A stretch of DNA of 64,000 bases from Heterocephalus glaber (GCF_000247695.1 NW_004624800.1:9537482-9601481), one strand, 5' to 3'; shown: positions 11,430 to 23,097, numbered from the stretch's first letter. Made by a program: numbers and translations. The notes: generated by a model from the letters alone, not told the origin.

Positions 11430-12890
11430 ATTTTAAGAAACAAATCTGGGACTGATATCAGCAAGAGGACTAACTAGAAGCTCTTAATGCACTTCCTACT
11501 TCACACAAAAGCCCTAGAACAATGAACAAAAACTACATTTTCTGCAAATAACTAGAAGCGAGCTCCAAGAATAGCAAAGAAGCAATAGAAATTCTGCACA
11601 GCAAAAAAGGCCTAGGCTGGCTACCTATAAAAATGAAGCCAACACCTTGCATTTGTTGTCCAATCTCCACAGCTGGAATCATCTTCAAATCAGCAGGGGG
11701 ACTCCAGTAGGAAAAAAGTACAGGAGGAGGTCTGCAGAAGCCTGAAGACACCTGCATTTCTTGCTGCTGAAGAGTCCTACAGTTCTTACAAGTTTTGCAT
11801 CCAGCTGAGAGAGCTCCTTCAATTGAGGCAATGCCAGAGAAAGAGGACTTGCTGAGCCCCAGTGTGTGGCTTGATCCCCTATTTGTACTTTATACTGTAT
11901 CAAATCCAGACTCTCTGCTAGCATGTATCCAGGTTCAGGGGTGAGTGGCCATGCACCTTTACAAAATTAGACCTTCTAAAGTCACACCCTTCTGGTAGTG
12001 CTCTATTTCTAAGCCAAGCTGCTCCCATACTCTCCAAGACTACCATGGAGCTACTCCACCCCTCCCCTTCCAGGCACTGGTGCTTGCTCCACTACAAAGT
12101 AAGTTGAACTGGTGCCTAAACACCAGATTTCCAAAGCAGAAATACTGCCTGGGCCCTGGGGAACTCAGGCCCCCTGCACACTAGCACAGTCATGACCCTG
12201 GCAATATAGCTAAGGCAGAACCCTGTCTGTCCACTAGGGATGTCAGGCTTCCAGTTCACTACTGCAGTTGCACACTCAATGATAAAACTGATGCAGCACA
12301 GTGCCCCCTGCCCTGAAGGATCCTACATGGGTGCTCCTCTAAACTATGTAGCTATGGTTTCTAGGACTGATTCCCAAGGAGTCAAACCTTAACTAGTTTA
12401 ACTGTGGTTCCCCACACTCCAATCCAGATGGAGTGCTCTGTCTACCTGGGCCAGACCACATCTTTGCAGTTTGAACTGAGAAAGCATCTTGCCAGTGGAG
12501 AAACACGCATTTCTGTGTTTCTCCTCCTTTCCTAGGGCCCAAGCCACAGCAGCATCTTACCATTTCTGGGTCCTTACTACTGCTACACTTGGCCCCACAC
12601 ACCTGGCTGCTGAAATTTCTCAACATCCTAGAGATCCTGACCTGCCCCCCTGTCCTGTGAGTTCCAGCCCCTGGGCTGTAGCTTTGTCCTGCTACCCAGG
12701 GCCTGTCATAGCTCTGAACCTTAATTTCCTCAGAGCTATGCAGGTGTGAAACCCTGTCCTTCAGTGTTAGGAGCACAGGCACATCCCAAGCCCCTGTGGC
12801 TTGAGATGCTGCCATGTACTTCAGAGTAACAGATACTGGCCCCGTGAGAAAGATCTATGTCCACTCAGTCCTTGGAAAGAACTTGAATCT
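11430..12890 (+). mobile_element. GC-richer block, probably old L1 5'UTR
   Basis: 1.4 kb that is clearly GC-richer than the rest of the window. It is built from phrases such as TCCAATCTCCACAGCTGGAATC, CCAGCTGAGAGAGCTCC and GAGGCAATGCCAGAGAAAGAGG, which resemble 5'UTRs of old L1 subfamilies read in plus orientation. Short frames exist on both strands (longest 140 codons, minus strand, 12393-12815) without domain, signal or codon structure, so they are not annotated as genes. An internal region of an ERV is an alternative. Confidence 0.45.
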
Positions 12891-12899
12891 TTAATTTGT

Positions 12900-13324
12900 A
12901 TTCTATTCTTTCACATACTTCAATTATTTCTACCAAAATATGTGAGTTCAATAGGGCAAATAAGTACACCCTTTCTATTGTAATTCCTTTTAGTGAAAAA
13001 AATTTTGGTAATGAGTCAATTGGTAAACATATTTTGAATTAATTTAAGAAATGGCTTAAAAGGAAGCATATGGACTCTTTTTAGTAAATATTCTTAGTCT
13101 TTAAACATTGAAAATAATGTTTAAAATTCAAGTAATTTCATAATAATTACCATCTAGATGTCTACTTAAACATTTTGAGACATATTAAATGATGAATTTA
13201 TTACCATTTAGTATGCTTTGGTTTCAAATATCAGAATATTAAATATACATACTATTCCCTCATTTACACTATAATTTTAAAATGAAATTTAATTAAACTT
13301 GAATAAAATAACAAATTTAATGTA
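12900..13324. other. AT-rich DNA, nothing assigned
   Basis: No gene or repeat was recognised between the GC-rich block and the short retrocopy at 13332. Confidence 0.45.
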
Positions 13325-13331
13325 ACTTTAC

Positions 13332-13410
13332 TTTTTTTTTAAGTAGGAATAAATACATTTATTGATAGGAAAGCTCCTGAGGGGCTGGAGGGTTCCTGAG
13401 CTGGGAGCCC
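13332..13410 (-). pseudogene. 5'-truncated processed retrocopy (mRNA 3' end)
   Basis: On the minus strand this reads as the last ~70 bases of an mRNA 3'UTR: GC-rich sequence, then ATCAATAAATG. The AATAAA signal lies about 17 bases upstream of a run of nine to ten A. The plus strand starts with the matching poly-T at 13332. The 7-bp sequence ACTTTAC flanks it on both sides (13325-13331 and 13411-13417), as expected for an L1-mediated insertion. No coding sequence is included and the source gene was not recognised. Confidence 0.6.
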
Positions 13411-13419
13411 ACTTTACAT

Positions 13420-15305
13420 TTTTTTGAAATGTAATTTTTTGAGGAGATCTTCTAAGTCTTGTTCTTCAGAAAGGACTTAAAATAATATTATGACAGTACC
13501 AAAAAAGTAACAGAATTTTTAGCTATTTATTCTAAGTTGTTTTACAAATTAAGGTGATGAGCAAACTATTTTCCTACCTCTCTTCAGGATTTAGGTCTCA
13601 TTCTGTATGGCATGTCACTAATTCAATAATTTTTATTTGTATATCAAATTTATATAGTACTTGAATATCAGAAAATAATCAAGTCAGCAAAGCATAAATA
13701 ATCTCTAATTTATCAGTATTATACATTTTCTTTTGGATGTAGATTTTTGTGTATTTTAAATACTTCAAGGAAACTATTTAATTGTTAAATATGTCTGATT
13801 TTAAAAAATACATATAAGTAAATATATGGTTAAAAATTAGAGTTTTTATATCAGGACACTGCAGTTTAAATAAAACATAAATAAAGGTAATTAATCTATG
13901 AAAACAGAAACCAAATACCTCATCCTTGTGAGTTAATGCTGTGCTCATTTTATGGGGAAGAAAATATATACAGTGTTTTACTAGAAGATAGCAGCATGAA
14001 GGTGTATAAAAGTGTTTATGGGAGTATTTTGTATACAACATTTTGAATATTGATTGGTATTAGATATTTTGATATATAGTTACATCTAGAATTGCTTCAG
14101 TCCTAACAGAAAAATGACTTTTATTTTGTATATTTCAAACTAGGGAACAAGTGATAGATCCCACTATTATGTTCACGAGTGAATACATTCACCAACACAA
14201 ATTACGGCTCAAACACTTTATAAATATCAATCATGCCATGTGACTTTAGATTTAAATGGTATTAGGTTTCTCATTGAAAATAAAAAAAAATCCATGTACC
14301 AATTTGTGGTAATGAAATGAAACATATTGGTGGAGGCTATGTGTTAAATGTGAAGACATTTTAATAAAAAAATCATCTTGACCTAAATTTTCACAGTTAG
14401 ATCTGCCTAAAGTAATTGAAGTACCAAAGACTTACATCTATTGGGCTGTTATCCTTTTATACTACTTGAATATCACATTATGTAATTCTTTAATTGCTTT
14501 CATATTTATAGCTTAATTCTATCTTATGGTATTTTATGGAAAAGTTCCAAGTTGGATTTTACATGTACATTTTATAAGACATTATACTTTAGGATCATAT
14601 TTTTGCATAAGACATTATACTTTAGGCTCCATTTGATTTATTCATATATTTTAAGATTACATCTTTAAATAATATGTTGAGATATTATTCAAGACAAAAA
14701 ATTCTGCTTAAAACAAGAGTAAATTACAAATAAGCCATTTATTGAAGATTAATTATTAATTCAGTTAGCTTTATTTCCATGACATGTCGTAGGACTGAGA
14801 ATAGAATTTGACTCTTTTTTTCAAGAGTCAGGATTTTTATAAAAAAGAAGTAACACAAAAATATGTAAGTGGTATGTATGATATAGTATATTATGCCCAA
14901 TTATGTAGTATATGGAATATAACTTTATGATATAATTATTACTGCTGCACATACAGAGACTTGAAATATGTGCTATATTAAGATGAAGGAAAAGACATAG
15001 TTCCTAGTTATCCTTGACGAAGGTGACGTGCTCAAGTTTTCTGAGCACTAAACCAGAATGAGCTTTATATATAGCAGACATATTTCAGTTATGGGCCAAA
15101 TTTATGTATCCTTCCTTAGGACAGCAGGAAGCACCTGACGACTCAGGTAGGAATCTTGACCTTTCTCTCTTTCCATTGAGAGTACAGCAAATAAGGAAAC
15201 AGGAGTGAAAACACCCTAATTCTTACTTTGTACATCTCATCTTGGTCAAAAAATTGCTTGGGAAATGAACAAGAAATGGAAACTTTCTCATTCCTATCAC
15301 CCAGG
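13420..15305. other. AT-rich DNA, mostly unassigned
   Basis: About 1.9 kb without a credible gene. It holds the 33-bp tandem duplication listed separately. Some stretches may be very old LINE sequence, but none was recognisable. Confidence 0.45.
14574..14632. repeat. 33-bp period tandem duplication
   Basis: ATAAGACATTATACTTTAGG starts at 14574 and again at 14607. The two copies are identical over the first 20 bases, and the second unit then diverges. Confidence 0.9.
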
Positions 15306-15309
15306 GTCA

Positions 15310-16143
15310 AAAGTCCTTTTACTATTATTTGATTTACTCCAGTTTATTACTGCCAAGCATTATATTTTTAAAATAATTTACTATGATATGTTTCTATACA
15401 TATATATATATACGTATTAATTTTACTCATCATTTTCAATGTGCAAATCTCAAATCTCTCTGTCAAATATATCCCTAAGAAGGTTTTACTTTTGATTTTA
15501 CCCATTTCAATAATTCTGATTTCAGTCAATTGTAACTGACGTATAGAAATAGAACTGATATTTTTATGTTGACATTAGATCCACAAACTTATTTATTATG
15601 TTTTTTCTAAATTCAATTGCATCTACTCTATAGAATGTTGCCTGCAAATTAATGTGACTTTTTTGTAATACTGATGAGAATTGTTAACCTTTCTTACCTT
15701 GCTCTAGAGGCTGGAATTCCCAATCCAATGCTGAGTTGACATCAGAGCAGACATTTTAGACATTTTCCTTGTTTTCTCTTATTAAGTGTGAAGTAAATTT
15801 ATCACAGATGTTTTGAATGGGAATGAACAAGTTTCTGTCTGCTCTTAGTTTTTAAAGCATTTTTAAGAATGGATGTTGAATTTTGTTATTTTATCTGCAT
15901 CTCTCGCAATGATCACATATATTCTTTTCTCTTTTTGTTACTTTTTTAAAATGATGAACCACATTCATTGATTTTTGAATGTTAAACAAACTTCACACTA
16001 ATTGGTTTCTTTACACATTGTTGATTCATTGGTTAATATTTTATTAGAATCTTTTGATGTAGAATGCTAATACATTGCTTTCTTTTTTTGGTTGGCTCTG
16101 GTTTGGTATCAGAATAATTCTCTTAGTTTTGGTATCAGAATAC
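15310..16143 (-). mobile_element. Old L1 ORF2, minus orientation, segment 1
   Basis: Antisense L1 ORF2 landmarks occur in order: TTGAATTTTGTTATTTTATCTGCATCT, ATGATGAACCACATTCATTGATTTTTGAATGTTAAAC, ATTGGTTAATATTTTATTAGAATCTTTTG and TCTGGTTTGGTATCAGAATAA. This is the 3'-most visible part of a long minus-strand L1 that continues, with interruptions, to about 21480. Frames are broken. Confidence 0.75.
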
Positions 16144-16812
16144 GTAGCAGATATCCCTGCCTAGTACTAGTGGGCTAGGAGTGGCATGGTTCTTGCTTTC
16201 CATATTTCAGCCACCCTATTTTATATCAGGAGTCAGACCAAAGCCCCATGTGACTCAAATGGGCATGTCAGATAGCAGAGTTGGGCTGGTATTGCTCCTT
16301 TGCTAACGGCTGTCCCTGAGGCCTAAGTCCTGGTCTGTGAAGGGGCAGGGCTCTGCTAAGTTAAGTGCAGCTGAGGTCAGTGTGACCCCAATTAAAATCC
16401 TTTCCTCTGAATTATGGCTTCTCACTGATCTAATGGGTTGCTTGCTAACTGCACCCAGTCCCAGTACCTGTTTATTCTATCCAAGCAAGAAAAGCAGTGT
16501 TTCTTCCCTTACAGCCCTGCCTGGCACCATCATGCCAGGTTTTCTGCAATATTTCACTAGATGTCTTCAAAGCACACCTCACTCCCTATTCCTTCCCATG
16601 GTTGTAGTCAATAAATATTGGATGCACTTTGAGGCCTTTGTCTTTGTTGCCTAGAGAAGTACTGATCAGGTCCCAAGACACAGCTTCTCTCTAAGTTTCA
16701 TTTCCTGTCTTTATTCTTTAATTAGCCTCATGCTGTCATGGCTCACAGGAGGCCAGAACCCACTGCAGGGGTTCTGGGAAAGACCCCTTTCCCATTCCCC
16801 ATAAGAATAATG
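16144..16812 (-). mobile_element. Unnamed ERV LTR, minus orientation
   Basis: A GC-richer insert within the L1. Its reverse complement shares landmarks with 34719-35344: GAATRGGAAAGGGG, CAGAACCCCTGCAGTG, CTGTGAGCCATGACAGCA, AATAAAGACAGGAAATGARACTTAGAG and GCAAAGACAAAGGC. The AATAAA-bearing R-like block suggests an ERV LTR, but I could not name the family. CAGAATAC is present at both edges (16136-16143, 16813-16820) and may be a target duplication. The 105-codon plus-strand frame at 16337-16654 is antisense to the LTR and has no known domain. Confidence 0.6.
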
Positions 16813-16820
16813 CAGAATAC

Positions 16821-17150
16821 AAATAATAATTTGGAAACTATGCCTTTCTCTTTTATTTCCTAAAATATCTTTTGGAGAGTTATTATTTTTTCTTAAAATA
16901 TTTGCTAAAAGTCGCTGGAGATCTAGTGTCTGAAGCTTCTTTGTGCTATTTTATAAATTCATTTTATTTTATTAAATTATTTTTAACTGACATATAAAAT
17001 CATCATAACTGTTCATATCCATAACACAAATTTTTGATACTTGTAATAGTGTAATGTTTAAATCAGATTAAACATGTCTGTCTCCTAAAATAGTTTTTTG
17101 ACAGATATAGTTATTCCAGATTGTCTACTTCTTCTTAGGAGAGCTTTGGT
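16821..17150 (-). mobile_element. Old L1, minus orientation, segment 2
   Basis: The L1 resumes after the LTR: TTTGGAAACTATGCC is followed by antisense ORF2-like text to about 16930. 16950-17130 resembles an antisense L1 3'UTR (AACTGACATATAAAATC). A junction of two L1 pieces is therefore possible here. Confidence 0.5.
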
Positions 17151-17154
17151 ATTT

Positions 17155-17610
17155 CCCATCTGTGTTAGACTGGAGGGATTACCATAAGAAAGTATAAAAA
17201 ACTAGATGACTGAAGATAGGAGAATTCATTATCTCACAGTTTTGAAGGCTAGAAGTCTAAAATCAAGGTTTTGCAAGGCCAGACTTCTACTAAATATTGT
17301 AGAACATTTTTTTCTTTTTTGGCCCCTTCTTAGCCTGGTGATTAGCAGGCAAAACTTGACTTTCCTTGCTTTGTTCACCATGACTACAGTCCTGTATATT
17401 TACATGGTACTTTCAATCTGATGGTCTTCACATCTTCTCTGTGTTTGTATCCAAAGTTGCCCCTGTACATGAACACCACTAATACTGACTTAGGGTTAAA
17501 CTAATGGTTTCTTTTTTAAACTTATTTATCTCTATAAAGACTCTCTTACCAAATAAGATCACATTTTAAGGTAATAGGTTTTAGGATTTCAATATATCTA
17601 TGTTAGTAGG
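17155..17610 (-). mobile_element. MLT1-type LTR, minus orientation
   Basis: The plus strand reads through the reverse complement of an MLT1 LTR in full order: TGTGTTAGACTGGAGGGATTACC, TATCTCACAGTTTTGAAGGCTAGAAG, GTGATTAGCAGGCAAAAC, GTCTTCACATCTTCTCTGTG, ACCAAATAAGATCACATTTTAAGG and TTTAGGATTTCAATAT. It is close to full length and inserted in the minus-strand L1. The 71-codon frame at 17206 is incidental. Confidence 0.8.
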
Positions 17611-19700
17611 TATCTTTAAAATAATACCAACGCAAAATATTATCCTTCAAAAGTGCATTGCATTCATCTAACTTCAATGCATTCATATAAAATTGTTCTA
17701 TTTTTCTTTAACACATGTGCAATTTCTAGTGAAGTCAAGTATATAATTACAGATATTCATAATTCGTATCTCCTATATTTTCTCCTGATTCAGTAGGGCT
17801 AGAAGTTATTCAAAATGACCCATCTTCCACTTCCACTGGTTTTTGTCTGTGATCTTCATTTGTTTCTTTTTTCTAATTAATTTTTACTTATCTTTCTTTT
17901 TGCTATTTACCAATGGTAAAAATTTAAGATTATGGATCTTTCTTTTATTCTAATCTAGCTTTTTGCTATATTCCCCCTAAATATTGCTTTGAGAGTATGC
18001 TCCAAATTTTTGCATATATATTTAAAATTTTTCATTTAACTTAAAATACATTCTAATTTCTTTACTAAGTTTCACTTTAATGGGTTAATTACAGGAATGT
18101 GTTTCATTTTCCAAGCATATGGAAAATTTCCAAATAAGTTTCTGTTAATTGTTTTCTAATGTATCTCAATTAAGGTAAGAGGGCATTTTAAAATATAAAT
18201 TAGATTCTTTTAAGTGTTTTGTGACTTGTTTCATGACTTAAAATGTAATCAATCTTATTAAATGTGTTGTGTGAACTTGAAAATAATATGTATTCTGCTT
18301 CTGTTAAATGTGTCAGGTCAGGCTAGTTTATACATTTGTCAAAATCTTTCACATACTTAGTGTTTACTTTTTCTATCAATTGTGGGGGGAATAGTATTGC
18401 AATTTCTCACTGTAATTCTAGGGTCTTCCATTTTTCAGTATTTATTTCATATTTCTGAAGCACTCTTGGGTGTTTATACATTTATAATTGCTATATATCA
18501 TATTCACGTGGTCCTTTGTAATTATAGCATACCTTTTGTCCTTTGTTACATCCTAGTAAATCCATTTTATGTGGTATTAAAAGATCAAATTCACTATTTT
18601 TGATTAGTGTTAACATAATTTATTTTCTCCTTTTTAGGTAATGTGTATTCATATTTTCAATTTATAGTTTGGTAGGTGTAATTAGGTATTTTTAAATTCA
18701 ATCTGACCATCTCTCCCTCTTGTTAGGCTAATTATAACATTTGCTCCTATTGTTTAGGACTAAATATTTCATCTTCTCTTCATGTTCTATTTGTCTCTTG
18801 CAGTCTTTGCTTCTCTTTTCTCCATTTTCTTGCTTTTTTTCTACTTATTTAATATTTTATATGCTTTGGCATCTTATATCTATACTTCTCTATTGTTATT
18901 TTATATATCTTTAATTATCAGACTATTTTCAAGTTGTTTTGTTTATATACACAAAGTAAAAACTTTATAAGGCATATTGCCATTTATTTTTTCCATTTTA
19001 TATGGTATTTTGTAATACATGTACTTAATTTTAACATATATTGTAAGCTTCATTATTCATCACTATATTATATTGCCATTATATCTTTTATTCACATTTT
19101 TACTGTTTTCAACTGTATTTCTACATACAATATTTTAGGATGCAAAAGTGAATTTAACTGTTTACTTTTATAGATATGTTTTCCTTCTTCTTATTTGTTT
19201 TATACAGATATCTTTTTATCCAGTTTTATTTTCCTTCTGAGTGAAGTTCTTTGGCATTTACTGTAATGTGTATTAGTGATAATATTGTTCAGCTTGTATA
19301 TGTATGATAATGAACTTAGTATTCACTTTTAAAAGTTATTTTTGCTGTGTATAATATTATGCACTGACACATTGACAATTTTTGTTTTTCTTTCAGTTCC
19401 ATAAAACTGTATTTTAGTCATTTTATTTACATTGTTTCCAAAAAAATCTGTTTTCATGTATATATATACTGTATATATATATCTGTATACAGTAAATATA
19501 TACACATATATATATACACATATGTATACGTGTATACATATATATACACACATATGTATACATGTATACATATGTATAGTATAAATATATATACAGTACA
19601 TATATACTGTGTACTACTCCTTTCTACATATTTTGACTTTTACCTCTGGCTGATTTGAAGATTTTTTCTTAATTACTATTTTTCAGTAATTTGCTTTAGA
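17611..19700 (-). mobile_element. Old L1, minus orientation, segment 3
   Basis: The plus strand carries the long T-rich antisense text of an L1M: TTTCACTTTAATGGGTTAATTACAG, TGTGTGAACTTGAAAATAATATGTATTCTGCT, GTCAGGTCAGGCTAG, CACGTGGTCCTTTGTAATTATAGCATACC, and TTTTTGCTGTGTATAATATTATGC at 19345. The plus-strand frames at 18382-19173, rich in Phe, Leu, Ile and Tyr, mirror this composition and are not membrane proteins. An AT-rich microsatellite lies at 19456-19612. Confidence 0.65.
19456..19612. repeat. (TA)n/(TATACA)n microsatellite
   Basis: 157 bp of alternating purine-pyrimidine TA, CATA and TGTATA units with many local palindromes (for example TATACGTGTATA and ACATATGTATACATGTATAC). It explains the minus-strand 90-codon Tyr/Ile/Cys-rich frame that crosses it. 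Confidence 0.95.
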
Positions 19701-19724
19701 TGTGTCACAGTGCAGGTTATTCAT

Positions 19725-20265
19725 GTATGTTAGTCTGTTTCCTGTTGATAAGACAAAATACCTGAAAAAAAAACCCAACTTACAGGGAAGAAGATTTATT
19801 TGGGCTCATGGCTCATGGTTTCAAGTGTTCAGTCCATGGTCAGTTGGTTCCATTGATTTGAGTCTGAACTTAGGTCTCATCTCAAGACAGAATGGTGAGG
19901 TGGAATAAAACTGAAGCTGTAAAAGGAGACACAGAGACAGAGTCAGAGGGAGACAGTGGTAGAGAAAGAGAGAAAGAGACAAAAAGAAATAGAGAGATAG
20001 TGAGACAGAGACAGAGAGACAGAGAGAAAATGAATGTACTCTTTGACTTCTTTCTTCTGCTTTTGTTCCAACTAGGCCCCAGCCTATCAGCTCTATTAGA
20101 TGATGCTACTTATTCTCAAGGTAGGCCTTCTTCTCTCAATTTTCTGTCCATCTCAATTTTCACATCCTAGTATCTTTGGAAACATCTTCACATACACTCC
20201 CTGAAGTGTGGTTTACCAATTTCCTAGGCATTTTACAATCCAGCCTATGTGAGAAAAAATATAAC
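19725..20265 (-). mobile_element. MaLR-type LTR, minus orientation, with GA-rich insert
   Basis: The plus strand starts TGTTAGTCTGTTTCCTGTTGATAAGACAAAATACCTG and continues with GGCTCATGGTTTC and AGTCCATGGTCAGTTGG. It then crosses a purine-rich (GA)n/(GACA)n stretch and finishes with TGTGGTTTACCAATTTCCTAGGCATTTTACAATCC. Landmarks match the other MaLR copies of the window. It splits the minus-strand L1. Confidence 0.75.
19925..20032. repeat. Purine-rich (GAGACA)n low-complexity tract
   Basis: Over 100 bases made almost only of A and G with interspersed C (ACAGAGACAGAG, GAAAGAGAGAAAGAG). It lies inside the MaLR LTR. Confidence 0.9.
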
Positions 20266-20269
20266 AATC

Positions 20270-21480
20270 ACATCATGCTTCCTTTTCCTGGGTCATATTT
20301 GAGACTCATGGATTTTATCAAATTTTGAAAAATGTTTACCTATTATTTTTTTACAATGTATTAGTTCTCTGCCTCTTTGTTTTGTGCATGAACTCTACTT
20401 ATAGATATTCTTCTGTTTGAACTTTGTCAAATATCACTACTCACATTTTAACATTCCCCATTTGTTCCGTATTTAACTTCAGAATCTTTCTGTTGCTAAG
20501 TCTTCAATTTCACTCATATAGTTTCTTCCCTGACTTGTCTTCTTCCATTAATATGCCATCAGTTAATACTGCATCTCATATATTTCATTTTTTCATCTCT
20601 AGAGCTTTTATTTGGATCATTTCTTATGTCTACCATGTGTCACTATTTGAATTTATTGAATGCAGTTACAATAACTTTTAATTTTTTTCATAAGGACTAA
20701 AATCCATTTTAGCTCTGAGCCTGTTTCTATTTTATCTTTCTTTTCATTATGAGAAATATTTTCTTATTCTTTACATGGATTGTAAACCTTTATTGGAAAT
20801 GAACAATAGGAATTTTATTTTTTTAGGGCCAAATATTTTTATAAGCTAATAAATATTTTTAAGGTTTCTTCTGGGGTTCAGTTGAGTTACATGAAAACAA
20901 TTTGATCTGTTGAATCATTTTGAAGGTTTTATTGGGCAAGAGCAGATCAATGGTGAGCCTAAGGTTAGTTTTTCACCATTCACAAAACAGGAGGCTTGTG
21001 TATATTTTACTAAATATTCTCCTAATCTTGAGATTTTCTGTTCTGACTTTGGGGAATGAACAATATTTCTGACTCCATGTATATTCCAAGCACTCTTACC
21101 TCCATTAATTTAAGGTGTTTCTCTTTTGGCCTTCAGTAGCTTTAAACATATGCACTACTCTGTGCTTTGTATATCTTGTTTTCTCCATGTAGACTCCCTT
21201 GTCCTGGTTGTTATCTTATGAGAATCATAGCTATTTGCTCTGAGTTCACTCATAGCTCCATTTCTTCAAATCTCAAAAATGGCTGGACTGTGCCTAGCTT
21301 TTCCTTCCATTCATCATTGCCTAGATAGTCATTTAAGGAATTAAATTTGGGTAAGCCCAGGATGTTTTGTTTATTTTTGGAACCTCAGGAACTGCTGTCC
21401 TAGTGTCTTAAACCCCATTGTTCTATTAGATGGTTTCATTTTTTGTTTCAGCCAGCAGAGTTAACACATTTCTTATTATT
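20270..21480 (-). mobile_element. Old L1 ORF1/5'UTR region, minus orientation, segment 4
   Basis: Antisense L1M text resumes after the LTR: CATCTCTAGAGCTTTTATTTGGATCATTTCTTATG, then TTCTGGGGTTCAGTTGAGTTACATGAAAACAATTTGATCTG. The second is the usual antisense start of an L1M 5'UTR, and a moderately GC-richer 5'UTR-like region follows to about 21480. This is the 5' end of the L1 that starts near 15310. Confidence 0.65.
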
Positions 21481-21734
21481 TTATTAATCCTTACACAGAT
21501 GACTCAGGTATTTTTTTTGTCTTTCTTAAATTATTTACTTGAAAATCTATTTCTACAATGGCACAGATTGTTTAAATATCATCAATATTCACTTAATATT
21601 TAAATATGATTAAATCAAAATGTTTCATTGATAAAAGCATGCTCTTTCTCAAAATATATTTATTCAACAGAATATTAAATTCTGCAAAATAATGCCTTAT
21701 GGAAAAGAAAGTATTTTATGTTCGAATTTATTTA

Positions 21735-21836
21735 TTTTTATTATTATTATTATTATTTTTTGGTACCTGGAATCAAACTCGGGACTTTGCACTTGCGAGG
21801 CAGGCGGCAGAACCACTGAGCTAAATCCCCGGACCC
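21735..21836 (-). mobile_element. ID-like SINE, minus orientation
   Basis: The plus strand has (TTA)n poly-tail debris, then GGTACC, AATCAAACTC (inverse of the pol III B box), TTGCGAGGCAGGC and CCACTGAGCTAAATCCC (inverse of the A box and 5' end). GAATTTATTT flanks both sides (21724-21733 and 21839-21848). The overlapping 66- and 71-codon frames are incidental. Confidence 0.92.
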
Positions 21837-21849
21837 TTGAATTTATTTT

Positions 21850-22864
21850 TAATATATGTTTAATATTGTATTCCAAATACAAAATTATATGATAGCTGAG
21901 GACATTTAACATACAGCTTAAAAAGTATCCTAAGGTTATTCATGAATTTTATTTTACTGCCTTAGTTAAAAATAGAAGAATATTGCCCTTTGGTAGAAGT
22001 AAAATCACTGAGAAAATAAAATGCTCTTAATAATAGATGACTAAATCTATATATTTTGTTATTGAACTTTATGAAAAAAATTTTAATATTTAACATGTTT
22101 CTTTTCAATATTGTTTCAAAGTAAATAAGGTATATGCAACTGAATAAACTGAAGTTTTTAGACCTGGAACAGTTATATATTCTAAAGATTTTATAGATAA
22201 AGCATTTTAAAAATACCTATTACTTTTTTGGTCTATTATTGGCTTTTTTAGAATAGGGAAAATGCAAAAATTGGTTAGGATTTGTCCTGATATGAATTCA
22301 TCACAATTTAAAAACATGAGAATAAAAGAGCTCTAGTAACTCTTGGGTAGTAACAGGACAAATAAAGATTGGTGCATAGGTCACATCAGGTTTCAACCTT
22401 CTTTCTCCGCCTTTTAGCTGCTGGTCCCTTCTGAATCCCTGCAGCATGGGGTCATTGCTCTTCAGGTGTCATGTGCCCTGATCACAATCATAGGGTCTTT
22501 ACTTACCTTACAGAGACAGAGCATTGTTACCAAAGAGTGATTTATAATTCCATTGACAATTATATCTTGGGAAAAGAAAGTTTTCTACCAATGTAATAAT
22601 ATTGAAACAGTAAAACTAAAGAAAAATTGACAATGATGGAAGAGATATATTTTGTTGATTTTTTCCCTGTTTATGTTCTAGTGATATATTCTATGCAGTT
22701 CAATATTTCATTACATAAAACTGAATTATAAATATGAGTGAGATACTTTTGTTACATCTGAAGATTTTGTAAAATTCTTGACAATTAATTGCAATAAAAT
22801 CTTCTGTACCTCTTATTTATTATAAATTAAAACCTGTAAAGTAAAATTAAATGGATCATTTTAT
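21850..22864. other. AT-rich DNA, nothing assigned
   Basis: About 1 kb without gene or recognised repeat. 22390-22510 is somewhat GC-richer (CTTTTAGCTGCTGGTCCCTTC) but has no frame of interest. Confidence 0.45.
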
Positions 22865-22882
22865 AAAGAAGATATTACAAGA

Positions 22883-23097
22883 CTTTATTTCCATTTTTTC
22901 CATTTCTCATCAGTTTTCCTTTCCCTTCTTTCTTTTCCCCTGCCCCTCCCACTACTGCTACCCCTTTGAGGGTGAAGGGAGGGCTAGGAAAGGGGAAAAA
23001 ATAAGAACCAAGATGCATTATGTAAAAGTACAATTCCCAATGAGAAATGTAATTGTGTTGTATACCTACAATGTACCAATAAAAGAATTTAATAAAA
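22883..23097 (+). mobile_element. Short L1 3' end with 5' inversion (twin priming)
   Basis: A perfect 18-bp target-site duplication, AAAGAAGATATTACAAGA, sits at 22865-22882 and 23098-23115. Between them, 22965-23097 is the L1 3'UTR in plus orientation (GGGTGAAGGGAGGGCTAGG, GTATACCTACAATGTACC, AATAAAAGAATTTAATAAA). 22883 to about 22964 is the preceding polypurine 3'UTR part in inverted orientation: its reverse complement, GTGGGAGGGGCAGGGG, matches the purine block of the L1 at 9782-11207. This is the classic structure of twin-primed L1 insertion. Confidence 0.93.

Noticed and set aside
12393..12815. 140-codon minus-strand frame in the GC-rich block
   Set aside because: It has no recognisable domain and is antisense to a probable L1 5'UTR. 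GC-rich DNA gives longer chance frames.
18382..19173. Series of hydrophobic, membrane-protein-like frames
   Set aside because: T-rich antisense L1 translates as Phe/Leu/Ile/Tyr in the plus strand. No frame is shared with a known transporter or receptor.
19329..19601. 90-codon Tyr/Ile/Cys-rich frame
   Set aside because: Produced by the (TA)n/(TATACA)n microsatellite.
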